Program-made: the position numbers and the translations under genes
Assembly (NCBI RefSeq): GCF_003952225.1
Contig: NZ_CP034437.1
Coordinates: 2,184,501-2,248,500, forward strand
Origin: Paenibacillus albus
Lineage (GTDB): Bacteria; Bacillota; Bacilli; Paenibacillales; Paenibacillaceae
Direction of reading: 5' to 3'
DNA: 64,000 nucleotides
Shown here: positions 33,493-42,073 of the stretch, in pieces
Layout of the letters: every line of letters starts with the position of its first letter
Numbering within the stretch: position 1 is the stretch's first letter
Notes under the pieces: model-generated
Told to the model about the DNA's origin: nothing
What the model saw: the letters and a program-made list of their open reading frames with translations, nothing else
Databases searched by the model: none

Positions 33493-33858
33493 TTGAACCG
33501 TACGATGATCTGTGGTTTTGTTACCGATAAACAACTCTATTTTTCAATATGGACTTATTATTAGTACAAATTAATTAACTTCATTTTCACGATGTCTACC
33601 GCAGTACCACTAAAATCTCCTACAGAGTCAGATTTATTTTTTTCTAGGATGATAGATAAGTGGACGCTGTGGCATCTATGACAATAGAACCGCTCATCTG
33701 TAGAACGAATCTATATTTGAGAGGATGGAGGATAACGAGAATCGTAAACTTACCGAACAGTCGTACCGCGGCACGTTGATGGATAATCGCAGCTATGCCC
33801 TGTGGTTCGTAAGAATCATAATATAATATGAGGAAATATAAGATGAAGGAGTGGGACT

Positions 33859-34344
33859 ATGGATGCCGAGTTGACTTTTCAAAAGGATTTGAAGCTAATC
33901 GCATTACATATCGTTTGTCCTTTTTCGGCTATGCAAACCGAGATTCCGGAGGGATTTAATAGACTTAAATCAAGATTAGGTGAGATCCATAATCGGTTAG
34001 ATCATACCCAAATAATCGGTTTTTACCCTCAATCCTCCGATTCTCCTGATATGGATAATTGTCATTATTACTTAGGTGTTGAGGTAGCAAATAACGATGT
34101 TGTTCCTGAAGATTTGATGAGTATTACAATTCTTTCCGGGCAATATGTTTCTTATATGCACAAAGGTTCTCTGGAATCGTTTGGTGCGGCGTATGCGACC
34201 GTCAACTCATATATAGAAGACCATGGTTTTTTTAATAATCTTTCTCGTCATGTCTTAGAAGTCAAAAATATAAACAACGACTTACATAATAGGCTGAAGG
34301 AAGACAACGAAATAACGCTAATGATACCAGTAAATTCGAACTAA
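33859..34344 (+). CDS. GyrI-like effector-binding domain protein
   Basis: A 161-residue single-domain protein. The pattern of two SHS2 repeats is visible: GEIHNRLDHTQIIGFYP, then HYYLGVEVANND, ISGQ-type ITILSGQYVSYMHKGS and an AYATVNSYIEDHGF segment. It matches the GyrI-like/AraC-effector-binding superfamily, which binds hydrophobic cationic small molecules. GAAGGAG stands eight bases before the ATG. It heads a run of GyrI, VOC and AraC genes and is 15 bp from the next one, so an operon is likely. Confidence 0.75.
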   Translation: MDAELTFQKDLKLIALHIVCPFSAMQTEIPEGFNRLKSRLGEIHNRLDHTQIIGFYPQSSDSPDMDNCHYYLGVEVANNDVVPEDLMSITILSGQYVSYMHKGSLESFGAAYATVNSYIEDHGFFNNLSRHVLEVKNINNDLHNRLKEDNEITLMIPVNSN

Positions 34345-34359
34345 TAGGAGGTTTTTTCA

Positions 34360-34767
34360 ATGGCAGAAACAATGATTAACAGCATCTCATTACTACAAAT
34401 TCCAGTTAAAAATCTTGATGAATCTATGGAGTGGTACATAAGTAAATTAGGCTTTGAGCTGCATTTTAAAAGGCCGGATAATAAAATGGCAATCGTTGCA
34501 CCCCCTTCGGGTCCGTCGATCTTTCTGTGTGAAAGAGAAGTGCACGAGGGAATGATGTCGGTTGTAATCGGATTTGAAGCAGCGGATATCGTAGAGTTGC
34601 TGTCCGACCTTAAGCGTAAAGAAGTGCAAATTGGCGAGGTAAGAACAGACAGAGGGGCAATAAGAACCGAATCCGGAGAAACAGAGATCCTTGGTATGGA
34701 TTTCGATTTCTATGACCCTAGCGGAAATATGTTTGTGGCTCATGGCAAATCAAATTTCGTAGAGTAG
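34360..34767 (+). CDS. VOC-family protein (glyoxalase/bleomycin-resistance type)
   Basis: A 135-residue single VOC module. The start is typical (SISLLQIPVKNLDESMEWYISKLGFEL); the end has FDFYDPSGNMFVAHG with a metal-ligand-like acidic position lacking a clear Glu. VOC proteins act as metal-dependent lyases/dioxygenases or sequester antibiotics. AGGAGG lies before the ATG. Its position between two GyrI-like genes suggests a shared role in small-molecule binding or detoxification. Confidence 0.88.
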   Translation: MAETMINSISLLQIPVKNLDESMEWYISKLGFELHFKRPDNKMAIVAPPSGPSIFLCEREVHEGMMSVVIGFEAADIVELLSDLKRKEVQIGEVRTDRGAIRTESGETEILGMDFDFYDPSGNMFVAHGKSNFVE

Positions 34768-34827
34768 ATTTCTCTCGACGGCAGCCTTAAAGAGGATAGC
34801 ATGATTTCAACAAATAGGAGAATCGCT

Positions 34828-35427
34828 ATGAGTAGAGTCGGAATCTTTCGTGAGGACGTCAGAAAAACGAATAAACAATTTTACTCTTTGAAAGATAAGG
34901 AAACGACGGTTTATGAACTCCCATCCATGCAAGTGCTGACAACCTCGGGGATGGAGGAACGCGATATTTATCGGATGTTCGACTACTCGGGCATTTGGAC
35001 GATGGGACGGTTCATTAACCGGGTTAAATCCTATACGAAAAGAGAGCTTGGCAAAAACTTCAGCAGAATGCCGATCGAGGTAGAGTGGGGAGCGGTTTCG
35101 GGATATCGGGCAATGATGTGGGTTCCCGGCTATATTACGCAAGATATCTTCGAAGCAACGATGGCAGATTTGCATACTAAGTTTAGCAACGCCGAGCCCA
35201 GTATGGCTTTGACGAGCTTGCCTCCGAGGCGGTGCGCACAACTGCTTCATATCGGCCGGTATGAGTTTATCGATTCTACGAGGAAACAATTGACGGAAAA
35301 CCTGCAATCGCAAGGGCTTCGTTTAATTGGAGGTTCGCAAGAAATCTTCATTAACCACCCGCATTGCAACCCGCCGGAGAAGCTCAATATTTTGATCAGG
35401 CAAGAGGTAGAAGTCGAGTGGGATTGA
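34828..35427 (+). CDS. GyrI-like small-molecule-binding protein
   Basis: A 199-residue protein with GyrI-like features: an N-terminal strand TVYELPSMQVLTTSG, a central VEWGAVSGYRAMMWVPGYI and the second repeat CAQLLHIGRYEFIDSTRKQL. It ends with a strand containing LNILIRQEVEVEW. Such domains bind drugs or act as cyclopropanoid hydrolases. ATG 34828 has AGGAG at eight bases and is preferred to ATG 34801. It is the third gene of the GyrI-VOC-GyrI run; an imperfect hairpin with a T-run (35449-35490) follows. Confidence 0.75.
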   Translation: MSRVGIFREDVRKTNKQFYSLKDKETTVYELPSMQVLTTSGMEERDIYRMFDYSGIWTMGRFINRVKSYTKRELGKNFSRMPIEVEWGAVSGYRAMMWVPGYITQDIFEATMADLHTKFSNAEPSMALTSLPPRRCAQLLHIGRYEFIDSTRKQLTENLQSQGLRLIGGSQEIFINHPHCNPPEKLNILIRQEVEVEWD

Positions 35428-35547
35428 GAGGCAGTGTCAGTGTAATCATACAGAGCATGGCGAGCTAAAGCCGTGACTCTGTATTTTTTTGATTTCAAGC
35501 GTTATTAGGTTTTTGAGAATTTTGAACATATTGGTTTTATTTTCCTT

Positions 35548-35556
35548 TGATATAAT
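35548..35556 (+). promoter_or_regulatory. Extended -10 promoter element
   Basis: TGATATAAT (TGn followed by TATAAT) lies 40 bp before the AraC/GyrI gene. No consensus -35 at 17 bases, as often seen with an extended -10. Confidence 0.45.
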
Positions 35557-35595
35557 AAAAGTCAATAAGCCTCATAAAGCGGGTGAGTGAGTGAG

Positions 35596-36939
35596 ATGAG
35601 TTATGTGGATTCCGTGCAAAGGGCGATCGACTATATCGAGGCGCATTTGGGAGAGGAACTGGACCTCGCAAGCCTTACAGAAGAGTCCCACACTTCGGTT
35701 GCCCAAATGTATCGGGTTTTCTATGCACTTACCGGGCATCCCGTCAAAGACTACATACGCAAAAGAAGAATAAGCGTCGCCGCCGATCACCTTAGAAACT
35801 CGAAGCGCTCAGTGGAGGAGCTCGCATGGGATAGCGGTTTCGAGTCGTATCATTCGTTCGCGAAGGTGTTCAAAAAGATCGTCGGATTAACTCCGGCCGG
35901 ATATCGCCAGGCAGACATTTACTTTAGCTTCGAACCGATTCGCCTGCGCGAGCAGGTCTCCTACATGGAAGATAGGGAGCAGACGGAACGTTTTCCCGAC
36001 GTCAAAGTAATTCGTTTCATGCCAGGGAAGGTTTACACCTATCTGCACGTAGCCAAGCGTGAAGACGGAATGGAAAATGAGGCATTTCGGGTTGTTAGCG
36101 AGAAGCTGGCAGCAGGCGTGGCTGGTATATCCACAAAGGTAAGGATCTTCGGTCACAATGTCGATCTTCCCAAAGTAGACGGAGTAGAGTGGTTTGGTTA
36201 CCGCGTGCTTATCGTCAGCGAAGATAATCGTATCCTGAGTGGCAGCAGCGACTTTACGGAAGAACCATTCGGCGGCGGGCTTTATGCGATAAGAAAAGTC
36301 GCCGCGCTATCACCGAAGATCGTCCAAGATGGATGGAACCGGCTGCTGTCGGAGTGGCTGCCGAAGAGCACTTTTGAAATCGGTACGCATCAATACATCG
36401 AGGAGTTCATCGCATACAACGGCAAAGTAACAAGAATGAACTTGTGTCTCCCCGTAGAGCGAAAGCAACGCAGCGAACCGATCGAAATCGTTGAACGGAC
36501 GACAGTGAAAGCTTACTTCTGCAGAGAGTACGGAACCGAGGCTGGGCCAGGCGCGGAGGAACAATTAATTAATTGGTACGAGAAGAATTCTAATGACAAT
36601 CAGGGGATTGTCGATGCTAAATATTATATGTCCTATCATTACGGTACTAAAGATTCGGAAAATTACTGGTGGGAGAATGGCATTCTAGTAGCTGAATCGG
36701 AAGCCGAGGGAATAGAAGGCCTTGAGCAGAAGCTCATGGGGACGGGTTGGTATGCATGCTGCGTCTCCAAAACATACGGACTATTGACTGGTGTTCTGGA
36801 GAAGATGCACCGATGGATTTCGACGAACGCCGAGTATTGGCTCGATGAGGAACGACAGTGGTTCGCTGAATATCATACGTTTCCTGGAACGGACATAGAG
36901 CGGGATTCGATTGTCAAAGTTTATATTCCTATCGGTTAG
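35596..36939 (+). CDS. AraC-family regulator fused to two GyrI-like effector-binding domains
   Basis: A 447-residue protein. The N-terminal 105 residues are the AraC HTH pair (LDLASLTEESHTSVAQMYRVF, VEELAWDSGFESYHSFAKVF, GLTPAGYRQ), as in Rob/SoxS-type proteins with DNA-binding first. Two GyrI-like modules follow, about 120-280 (FMPGKVYTYLHVA...) and 300-447 (VERTTVKAYFCREYG... ending VKVYIPIG). The double effector domain is unusual, since Rob has one. It probably senses a small amphipathic molecule and controls the flanking VOC/GyrI genes. ATG 35596 is used; a GTG at 35587 is also in frame. Confidence 0.85.
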   Translation: MSYVDSVQRAIDYIEAHLGEELDLASLTEESHTSVAQMYRVFYALTGHPVKDYIRKRRISVAADHLRNSKRSVEELAWDSGFESYHSFAKVFKKIVGLTPAGYRQADIYFSFEPIRLREQVSYMEDREQTERFPDVKVIRFMPGKVYTYLHVAKREDGMENEAFRVVSEKLAAGVAGISTKVRIFGHNVDLPKVDGVEWFGYRVLIVSEDNRILSGSSDFTEEPFGGGLYAIRKVAALSPKIVQDGWNRLLSEWLPKSTFEIGTHQYIEEFIAYNGKVTRMNLCLPVERKQRSEPIEIVERTTVKAYFCREYGTEAGPGAEEQLINWYEKNSNDNQGIVDAKYYMSYHYGTKDSENYWWENGILVAESEAEGIEGLEQKLMGTGWYACCVSKTYGLLTGVLEKMHRWISTNAEYWLDEERQWFAEYHTFPGTDIERDSIVKVYIPIG

Positions 36940-36953
36940 AGGAGAGTGGCTAG

Positions 36954-37904
36954 ATGAATAACTCTGCAAGGAGATTTAACGAAGAGAACTATAAACCGCA
37001 ATATGTGACGAAAGCATTCAAAGCGATCGAAAACCACGCTGTAACCGCTTCGAACGATAAGGAAGAACGGCAATTCCTCGTAACGAACGGACTCGATTCG
37101 GAGATTGATCTGATGACGCTGGTACAGCTTCCAGTTAGGCGGCTCAAGGAGACGGTGACATTTTACGTTGAGGTGCTTGGAATGGCGCTATCCTATCCGG
37201 ATCGGCCTATTGAAGGCAACACATTCGTACAAACCATGCCGAGGAGCGGTCCGAGCCTGCATTTGCTTGAAACTTCGAATTCGGAATTCAGGCATTTGCA
37301 TGGAACGATAAATGGCAAACGAGAAGAATATCTGGCTATGTACGTAAGAAGCTTGAGTGAGCTTTATGAGCGATTACTGCGGGAGGACGCGGAGATTGTT
37401 AATGAACCGGCGAACGGTTATCTGTCTTTCCTCGATCCGGAGGGTCATCTCATTGGCATCTATGAACGAAGGGATTCCAAAAACAAGAATCAGATTGAAT
37501 CCAACATGACCGGCTTTCGCCATATTCAGATGGTTGTCGCAGATCCTTCAGCTGCGGCGGGATTTTTCATAGGTGCGCTTGGGTTCGATCGAATGATAGC
37601 AGGAGATGATGCCATATATATTTCGGTAAGCGGCGGTGAACAAAATCAGCCCATGATTAGATTGGTACGGGCAGCACAGCAAGATCGTACGCAGCCTATG
37701 CACTGGATGTTGGACGGCCAACCCAAGCACGCGCTGGAGCTGCACTCTAAGAACATCGGGCTCCTCAAAGAGCTAGTGTTGGAGAACGGCGGCGAAGTGA
37801 AAGAGGGTCTTGAGTTCACTAGCTGCGGCGGGTATCTCAAGTTTTATACGCCCGATGGCCATTACTTATGGGTAAATCAGGATCGAAAATACTCCGACTA
37901 TTGA
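36954..37904 (+). CDS. Two-domain VOC-family protein
   Basis: A 316-residue protein. A 50-residue N-terminal extension starts with ENYKPQYVTKAFKAI. It is followed by two VOC modules: MTLVQLPVRRLKETVTFYVEVLG ... SFLDPEGHLIGIYE, and FRHIQMVVADPSAAAGFFIGALG ... LKFYTPDGHYLWVNQ. Paired VOC modules form one active-site barrel, as in extradiol dioxygenases or glyoxalases. It starts 14 bp after the AraC/GyrI regulator and is very probably co-transcribed. The extension shares a YKP-x2-V-x2-A-x-K-x-I pattern with the next protein. Confidence 0.85.
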   Translation: MNNSARRFNEENYKPQYVTKAFKAIENHAVTASNDKEERQFLVTNGLDSEIDLMTLVQLPVRRLKETVTFYVEVLGMALSYPDRPIEGNTFVQTMPRSGPSLHLLETSNSEFRHLHGTINGKREEYLAMYVRSLSELYERLLREDAEIVNEPANGYLSFLDPEGHLIGIYERRDSKNKNQIESNMTGFRHIQMVVADPSAAAGFFIGALGFDRMIAGDDAIYISVSGGEQNQPMIRLVRAAQQDRTQPMHWMLDGQPKHALELHSKNIGLLKELVLENGGEVKEGLEFTSCGGYLKFYTPDGHYLWVNQDRKYSDY

Positions 37905-37934
37905 GATTTGAAGGAGATTTGAAGGAGGGGCGTT

Positions 37935-38882
37935 ATGAGTCAGCCTGCCAAGAAGCAAGCGGAAGGTTATAAGCCATCTATAGTACCTATGGCGCTTAAG
38001 GTTATAGCAGGTGGTTTACGCTATAAGGAGAGGTTAAGCGCTATTAGTAAAAATCTAGGAGGGAATGAAAAAATGAGCGCTCACCTCGACCAGCAGAGAC
38101 CTACCCTCATTCACTACGTCCGGGATGTGAAACTTTCCGCCGAATGGTATCGGGACAACCTCGGCTTCGAGATTGGTCCACACGAATATGGCGCATTTGC
38201 TGAAATGCATCTAGCGGGGAACTACATCTTTCATCTCGTACCTGCGCGGGGGCAAGTGACGCCGCATCCTTCGTCGATATTTGCTTTCGCGTCATTGGAT
38301 ATTGAGATGACTTATGCGACACTACAGGCTCGCGGCGTCTCGGTAGAGCCGATTGAGTGGTATCCGGACTACTCTATCTTCACTTTCCGGGACTTGGACG
38401 GTAACGCAGTTTCCATCAATCAGAACTTTGAAATCCGAATGAAGGAACTCGAACCGATGCATGTTGTTGGCTACCGATTAACGCTGCCAGAGGGTGTTGA
38501 TCGCATCGCAATAATCCAGGAGACAGCCCGGCGGCTTCGGAATCGAGTAACCGAGATAAACGGTGCTCTCGATCCGTTCTTCATGATCGGCGCCTATTTG
38601 CCCTCTCAAAGGGACTATTGGGTTGGGGTACAGGTCAACCAAATTGATCGTATACCAGATGGTATGGAAGTTGTTACTCTACCATCCCAGCGTTATGCGG
38701 TGAAATGGCACTACGGTCTACGTTCGGATGTTCAACAAACCTACGAACGCATGAACGAATTGTTAGAGCAAGCCGGGATTCCTCTAAATCACCAAGCTTG
38801 GCAGGTGGAGATGACCCGCAATTGGGGCAGTAAGGCAGAGGAAGACGAACTCGAGATGGATTTATATCTGGCTATAGAATAA
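37935..38882 (+). CDS. VOC - GyrI-like fusion protein
   Basis: A 315-residue protein. Residues 1-46 carry the GYKPSIVPMALKVIAGG leader. Residues 55-165 are one VOC module (LIHYVRDVKLSAEWYRDNLGFEI ... FTFRDLDGNAVSINQ). Residues 170-315 are a GyrI-like domain (HVVGYRLTLPEGVDR ... VVTLPSQRYAVKWHYG ... LEMDLYLAIE). This fuses the two domain types found separately in the flanking genes. GGAGGGG precedes ATG 37935. An internal ATG at 38073 also has AGGAGGG, so a second form without the leader is possible. The SD region is a tandem copy of ATTTGAAGGAG. Confidence 0.85.
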   Translation: MSQPAKKQAEGYKPSIVPMALKVIAGGLRYKERLSAISKNLGGNEKMSAHLDQQRPTLIHYVRDVKLSAEWYRDNLGFEIGPHEYGAFAEMHLAGNYIFHLVPARGQVTPHPSSIFAFASLDIEMTYATLQARGVSVEPIEWYPDYSIFTFRDLDGNAVSINQNFEIRMKELEPMHVVGYRLTLPEGVDRIAIIQETARRLRNRVTEINGALDPFFMIGAYLPSQRDYWVGVQVNQIDRIPDGMEVVTLPSQRYAVKWHYGLRSDVQQTYERMNELLEQAGIPLNHQAWQVEMTRNWGSKAEEDELEMDLYLAIE

Positions 38883-38915
38883 ATCGACGAGAATGGGAAG
38901 ACAAGGAGAGTTCGT

Positions 38916-39062
38916 ATGACCACCTCTAATGGATATGAGGTTAGTGTCGTGGATCTGCCGGAGATGCTGATGATTGGTCTGCCAACCGTAATCTTACAAC
39001 CTCATAAAAAGAGCGAAACAAGGAGCAGATTGCCGATGGCAGCTGCTCCTTGTTTCTTATGA
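38916..39062 (+). pseudogene. Truncated GyrI-like gene remnant
   Basis: A 48-codon ORF with a good AAGGAGAG. The first 25 residues (NGYEVSVVDLPEMLMIGLPT) resemble the start of effector-binding/GyrI proteins. The rest runs directly into the terminator hairpin and ends there. It is therefore probably the 5' stub of a deleted gene. It may still be translated as a short peptide. Confidence 0.5.
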
Positions 39063-39064
39063 AG
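39019..39064 (+). terminator. Terminator of the VOC/GyrI operon
   Basis: AAGGAGCAG pairs perfectly with CTGCTCCTT, with an inner TGCC/GGCA stem and a T-rich 3' side. It overlaps the end of the truncated GyrI stub. Confidence 0.75.
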
Positions 39065-39187
39065 TGGGGACTGGGGAGTTTTTGAAGAAGAGAAGCTAGT
39101 GCCTGTCTTTTCATTTTTGAAAATGGTATATTGTTTTCACTAAGTGTAATAATTGATTGGATAATATAATATCGCGAGGGATATGCA

Positions 39188-40381
39188 GTGATTGTGACGA
39201 AGACGAAGCGTGGGACTAATCTTGAAGATGTACAGGAAATGAATCGTTCATTGGTTATTCGCCTCATGCGAAGAAGGCAGGTATGTTCCAGAGCGGAATT
39301 AACCCAAGCCTCCGGACTCAATCAATCGACAATTACGAATATAATTAATGAGTTGATCAGTTGGGGAATTGTCGTGGAGACAGGGGTCATCGACGGGAAA
39401 AAAGGACGGCGTTCCATTGGCATTAAGTTGAATTGCGAGCCTTACAAAATTATCGGGATTCGCCTTGCGAGGAAATCGATCACGGTTGCCTTATACGATC
39501 TGGAAGGGGCCGAATACAGAAAGCAGCAGATTCCCATTAATATCACAGACGGATCAGCCAATGCCTTCAAGCGGATGAAGGAGCTGATTCGGGATATGAT
39601 TCATTCCAATTCGGTAGGTAACGTCATCGCAATTGGTGTGGTTACACCCGGTCCGCTGCTTCGAGATGAGGGTCGGATCGGCCTTATGACATATTTTCCA
39701 GGATGGGAGAAAATCAACATTCAGGAGGAATTGATGAATGAATTCTCCCTCCCCGTCTATATCGAGCATGATGCGAAGGCAGGGGCTTTAGCGCACTGGT
39801 GGTTTGGGGAATCCGATCAGGAGCAGGGGGTTATGATTTACGTGGCCGCTGGACAAGGCGTCGGAGCAGGAATCGTCGTAGATGGTAAGGTGTTCCGAGG
39901 GTCACTTGGGATGGCAGGCGAGATCGGTCATATGAGCATTGATTTCAAAGGTCCGAAATGCGAATGCGGCAATAGAGGTTGTCTTGAGCTATACTGCTCT
40001 ACTTCGGCCCTGCTGCAAACCTTGAAAAAAGAACATACCTCCCTTCAATCCGTCTGGGAAGAGTTACGGGAGGAGAAGGCAAGTGAAACGAAAGAGGCTG
40101 TTAGGCAAGCGGCATGGTTTCTTGGTTTCGGTCTTGTCAGCATCATAAATACCTTTAATCCGGACCGGATCATCCTTGGCGATGAGCTGGCTGAAGCAGG
40201 GGCACTGCTTCACGATACAGTGAAATCGGTCGTTAACGAGCATGTGCTGCCCGATGTATCGAGCAAATTGGCGATTGAGCTTGCTACCGATGATGCGGAT
40301 ACGATGCTGGTAGGCTCGGCGATCGTAGCAATAGAGAGCATAATGGACCAGCCGTCGAGTTATTTGAACCTGCACAACTAA
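39188..40381 (+). CDS. xylR: ROK-family transcriptional repressor (XylR-type)
   Basis: A 397-residue protein. The N-terminal winged HTH is RAELTQASGLNQSTITNIINELISWG. The ROK sugar-binding domain follows, with GVVTPGPL, the DGK/GRR turn and the Zn motif GEIGHMSIDFKGPKCECGNRGCLELYCS. It probably represses the adjacent kinase/hydrolase genes until a sugar binds. A GTG start at 39188 follows CGAGGG. An inverted CATTTTTGAAAATG (39112-39125) and a TATAAT (39165-39170) upstream may be operator and -10. XylR is the closest name by architecture; the inducer is unknown. Confidence 0.85.
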   Translation: MIVTKTKRGTNLEDVQEMNRSLVIRLMRRRQVCSRAELTQASGLNQSTITNIINELISWGIVVETGVIDGKKGRRSIGIKLNCEPYKIIGIRLARKSITVALYDLEGAEYRKQQIPINITDGSANAFKRMKELIRDMIHSNSVGNVIAIGVVTPGPLLRDEGRIGLMTYFPGWEKINIQEELMNEFSLPVYIEHDAKAGALAHWWFGESDQEQGVMIYVAAGQGVGAGIVVDGKVFRGSLGMAGEIGHMSIDFKGPKCECGNRGCLELYCSTSALLQTLKKEHTSLQSVWEELREEKASETKEAVRQAAWFLGFGLVSIINTFNPDRIILGDELAEAGALLHDTVKSVVNEHVLPDVSSKLAIELATDDADTMLVGSAIVAIESIMDQPSSYLNLHN

Positions 40382-40400
40382 AGGATGTACGTTTTCAGCT

Positions 40401-40430
40401 CAGCTAGAGAATCTCTGGCTGGGCTTTTTT
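40401..40430 (+). terminator. Terminator after the ROK repressor
   Basis: CAGCTAGA pairs with TCTGGCTG type arms (40401-40421, one T-G pair), followed by a T-run. Confidence 0.75.
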
Positions 40431-40461
40431 ATGCTGTCAGAACAGAAGAAAAGGTGATTGA

Positions 40462-40488
40462 ATTTATTAGTTGATCAAATCAATAAAT
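40462..40488 (+). promoter_or_regulatory. Putative ROK/XylR operator
   Basis: A 27-bp imperfect palindrome: ATTTATT (40462-40468) and AATAAAT (40482-40488) around the perfect TTGATCAA. The TTAGTT...TGATCAA core recalls Bacillus xyl operators. It lies 65 bp before the kinase gene and after the repressor terminator. Confidence 0.5.
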
Positions 40489-40552
40489 ACATTTATAGTA
40501 ACAATATAAATGATCATACATAACATTATTTGAATTAATGGAGGGCCGTAGC

Positions 40553-42073
40553 ATGTCGTTATTGATGGGAATTGATATCGGAACCTCAAGCGTGAAATCC
40601 ATGGTGATGGATACTTCGGGAAAAGTGCTGGGATTTGCACAGTTGGAGTATGACATTGATATTCCAGTCTCAGGATACGCCGAACAGAATCCGGAGCAAT
40701 GGTGGGATTTGGCCAAGAGGACAAGCGCACAAGCGATAATAAATGCGGGCATAGATGGCGGTTCATTAGCGGGGATTGGTTTCTCGGGTCAAATGCACGG
40801 ATTAGTGGCGCTCGACAAAGAGGGGCAGGTGCTCCGACCGTCCATCATATGGTGCGATCAGCGATCGATTCCTCAGAAGGCAGTGCTGGAATCCGCATTT
40901 TCGACAGAAGAGCTAGGAAATATGGTTCAGAACTCCGTGTCAACCGGGTTCCTTATCTTGTCGTTAATGTGGATGAAGGAGAATGAACCTGATCTCTACA
41001 GCCTAATTGATCGGGTCATGCTGCCGAAGGATTATGTTCGGTATCGCTTGACTGGCGAGCTTGGAACAGACATGACCGATGCCTCCGGCACATCGGCCTA
41101 TGCTACAGCATCGCTTGGCTGGTCGGAAGAGCTCATTCAATCCGTTGGCATCGATAGCAAGCTGCTCCCGTTGGTAGGGAAGCCTTGGGAGATAGCGGGT
41201 TACGTTACGGGGCAAGCCGAATCCGAAAGCTGCTTCCTTGCAGGAACTCCAGTTGTATACGGTGGGGCGGACCAAGCGATGCAAGCAGTTGGAAACGGTA
41301 TCATTGAGCCTGGTGACCTGTCTGTTACGATCGGAACCGGAGGACAGCTCTTCACCACCATCGATCAACCAGTCTATGATAAGAAGCTTAGGACGCACAC
41401 TTATGTTCATGCCGTTCCAAGCCGGTGGTATCTGTTGGGGGCGACGATGAGCGCCGGGCTGTCGTTAAAGTGGCTGGCTTCGCAGATCCTTAAGAGCGAT
41501 GATTACAAGTCGCTTGACCTCAAGGCGAAAGAAGTTCCCGCGGGAAGTGAGGGCTTGCTGTTCCTGCCTTATTTGACCGGTGACCGTACGCCTCATATGG
41601 ATCCACATGCGAGCGGGATGTTCATCGGGCTCAAGCTGGACCACAATGATGCTCATCTCATACGCGCAGTGCTTGAAGGGGTATGTTACTCGCTTCGCGA
41701 CGGCGTTGAGATTATCCGCTCGCTTGGGGTGGATCCAGGGAGAATTATCATCTCAGGAGGCGGCGCGAAGAGCCTGCTCTGGAGCCAGATTCTAGCGGAT
41801 ATACTGAATCGGGACGTCTATGTCAGCACGACGGAAGAACAGGCATGTGTAGGAGCGGCGATCATGGCTGGAGTGGGTGTGAAGCTATATGAAACCGTTG
41901 AGCAGGCTTGTCAAACGATCGTTAAGCTGAATGAGAATCCGGTCCGGCCAAACGCCGACAACCGTGCGGTCTATGATCGGCAATATGCGGTATATAGCAA
42001 GCTTTATGAGTGTAATAGAGAACTCTTCCCCATGTTGAATACCAATACGAATGAGATTGGAGCGTTGAAATAA
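40553..42073 (+). CDS. xylB: FGGY-family carbohydrate kinase, xylulokinase-like
   Basis: A 506-residue protein with the two actin-like kinase domains of the FGGY family. MGIDIGTSSVKSMVMD is the N-terminal phosphate loop, and SGQMHGLVALD and SIIWCDQRS are typical of xylulokinases. GGADQAMQAVGNG gives the catalytic Asp, and ISGGGAKSLLWSQILAD the adenosine motif. It phosphorylates a ketose, most likely D-xylulose; a different ketose is possible because no xylose isomerase is present. GGAGGG lies seven bases before ATG 40553. It overlaps the next gene by one base (TAATG), so translation is coupled. Confidence 0.88.
   Translation: MSLLMGIDIGTSSVKSMVMDTSGKVLGFAQLEYDIDIPVSGYAEQNPEQWWDLAKRTSAQAIINAGIDGGSLAGIGFSGQMHGLVALDKEGQVLRPSIIWCDQRSIPQKAVLESAFSTEELGNMVQNSVSTGFLILSLMWMKENEPDLYSLIDRVMLPKDYVRYRLTGELGTDMTDASGTSAYATASLGWSEELIQSVGIDSKLLPLVGKPWEIAGYVTGQAESESCFLAGTPVVYGGADQAMQAVGNGIIEPGDLSVTIGTGGQLFTTIDQPVYDKKLRTHTYVHAVPSRWYLLGATMSAGLSLKWLASQILKSDDYKSLDLKAKEVPAGSEGLLFLPYLTGDRTPHMDPHASGMFIGLKLDHNDAHLIRAVLEGVCYSLRDGVEIIRSLGVDPGRIIISGGGAKSLLWSQILADILNRDVYVSTTEEQACVGAAIMAGVGVKLYETVEQACQTIVKLNENPVRPNADNRAVYDRQYAVYSKLYECNRELFPMLNTNTNEIGALK

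Noticed and set aside
33725..33826. 33-codon ORF MEDNENRKLTEQ...
   Set aside because: The SD-like GAGAGG touches the ATG and there is no recognisable family. At most a remnant.
35887..36156. Minus-strand frame within the AraC/GyrI gene
   Set aside because: Shadow of a gene with clear HTH and GyrI motifs.
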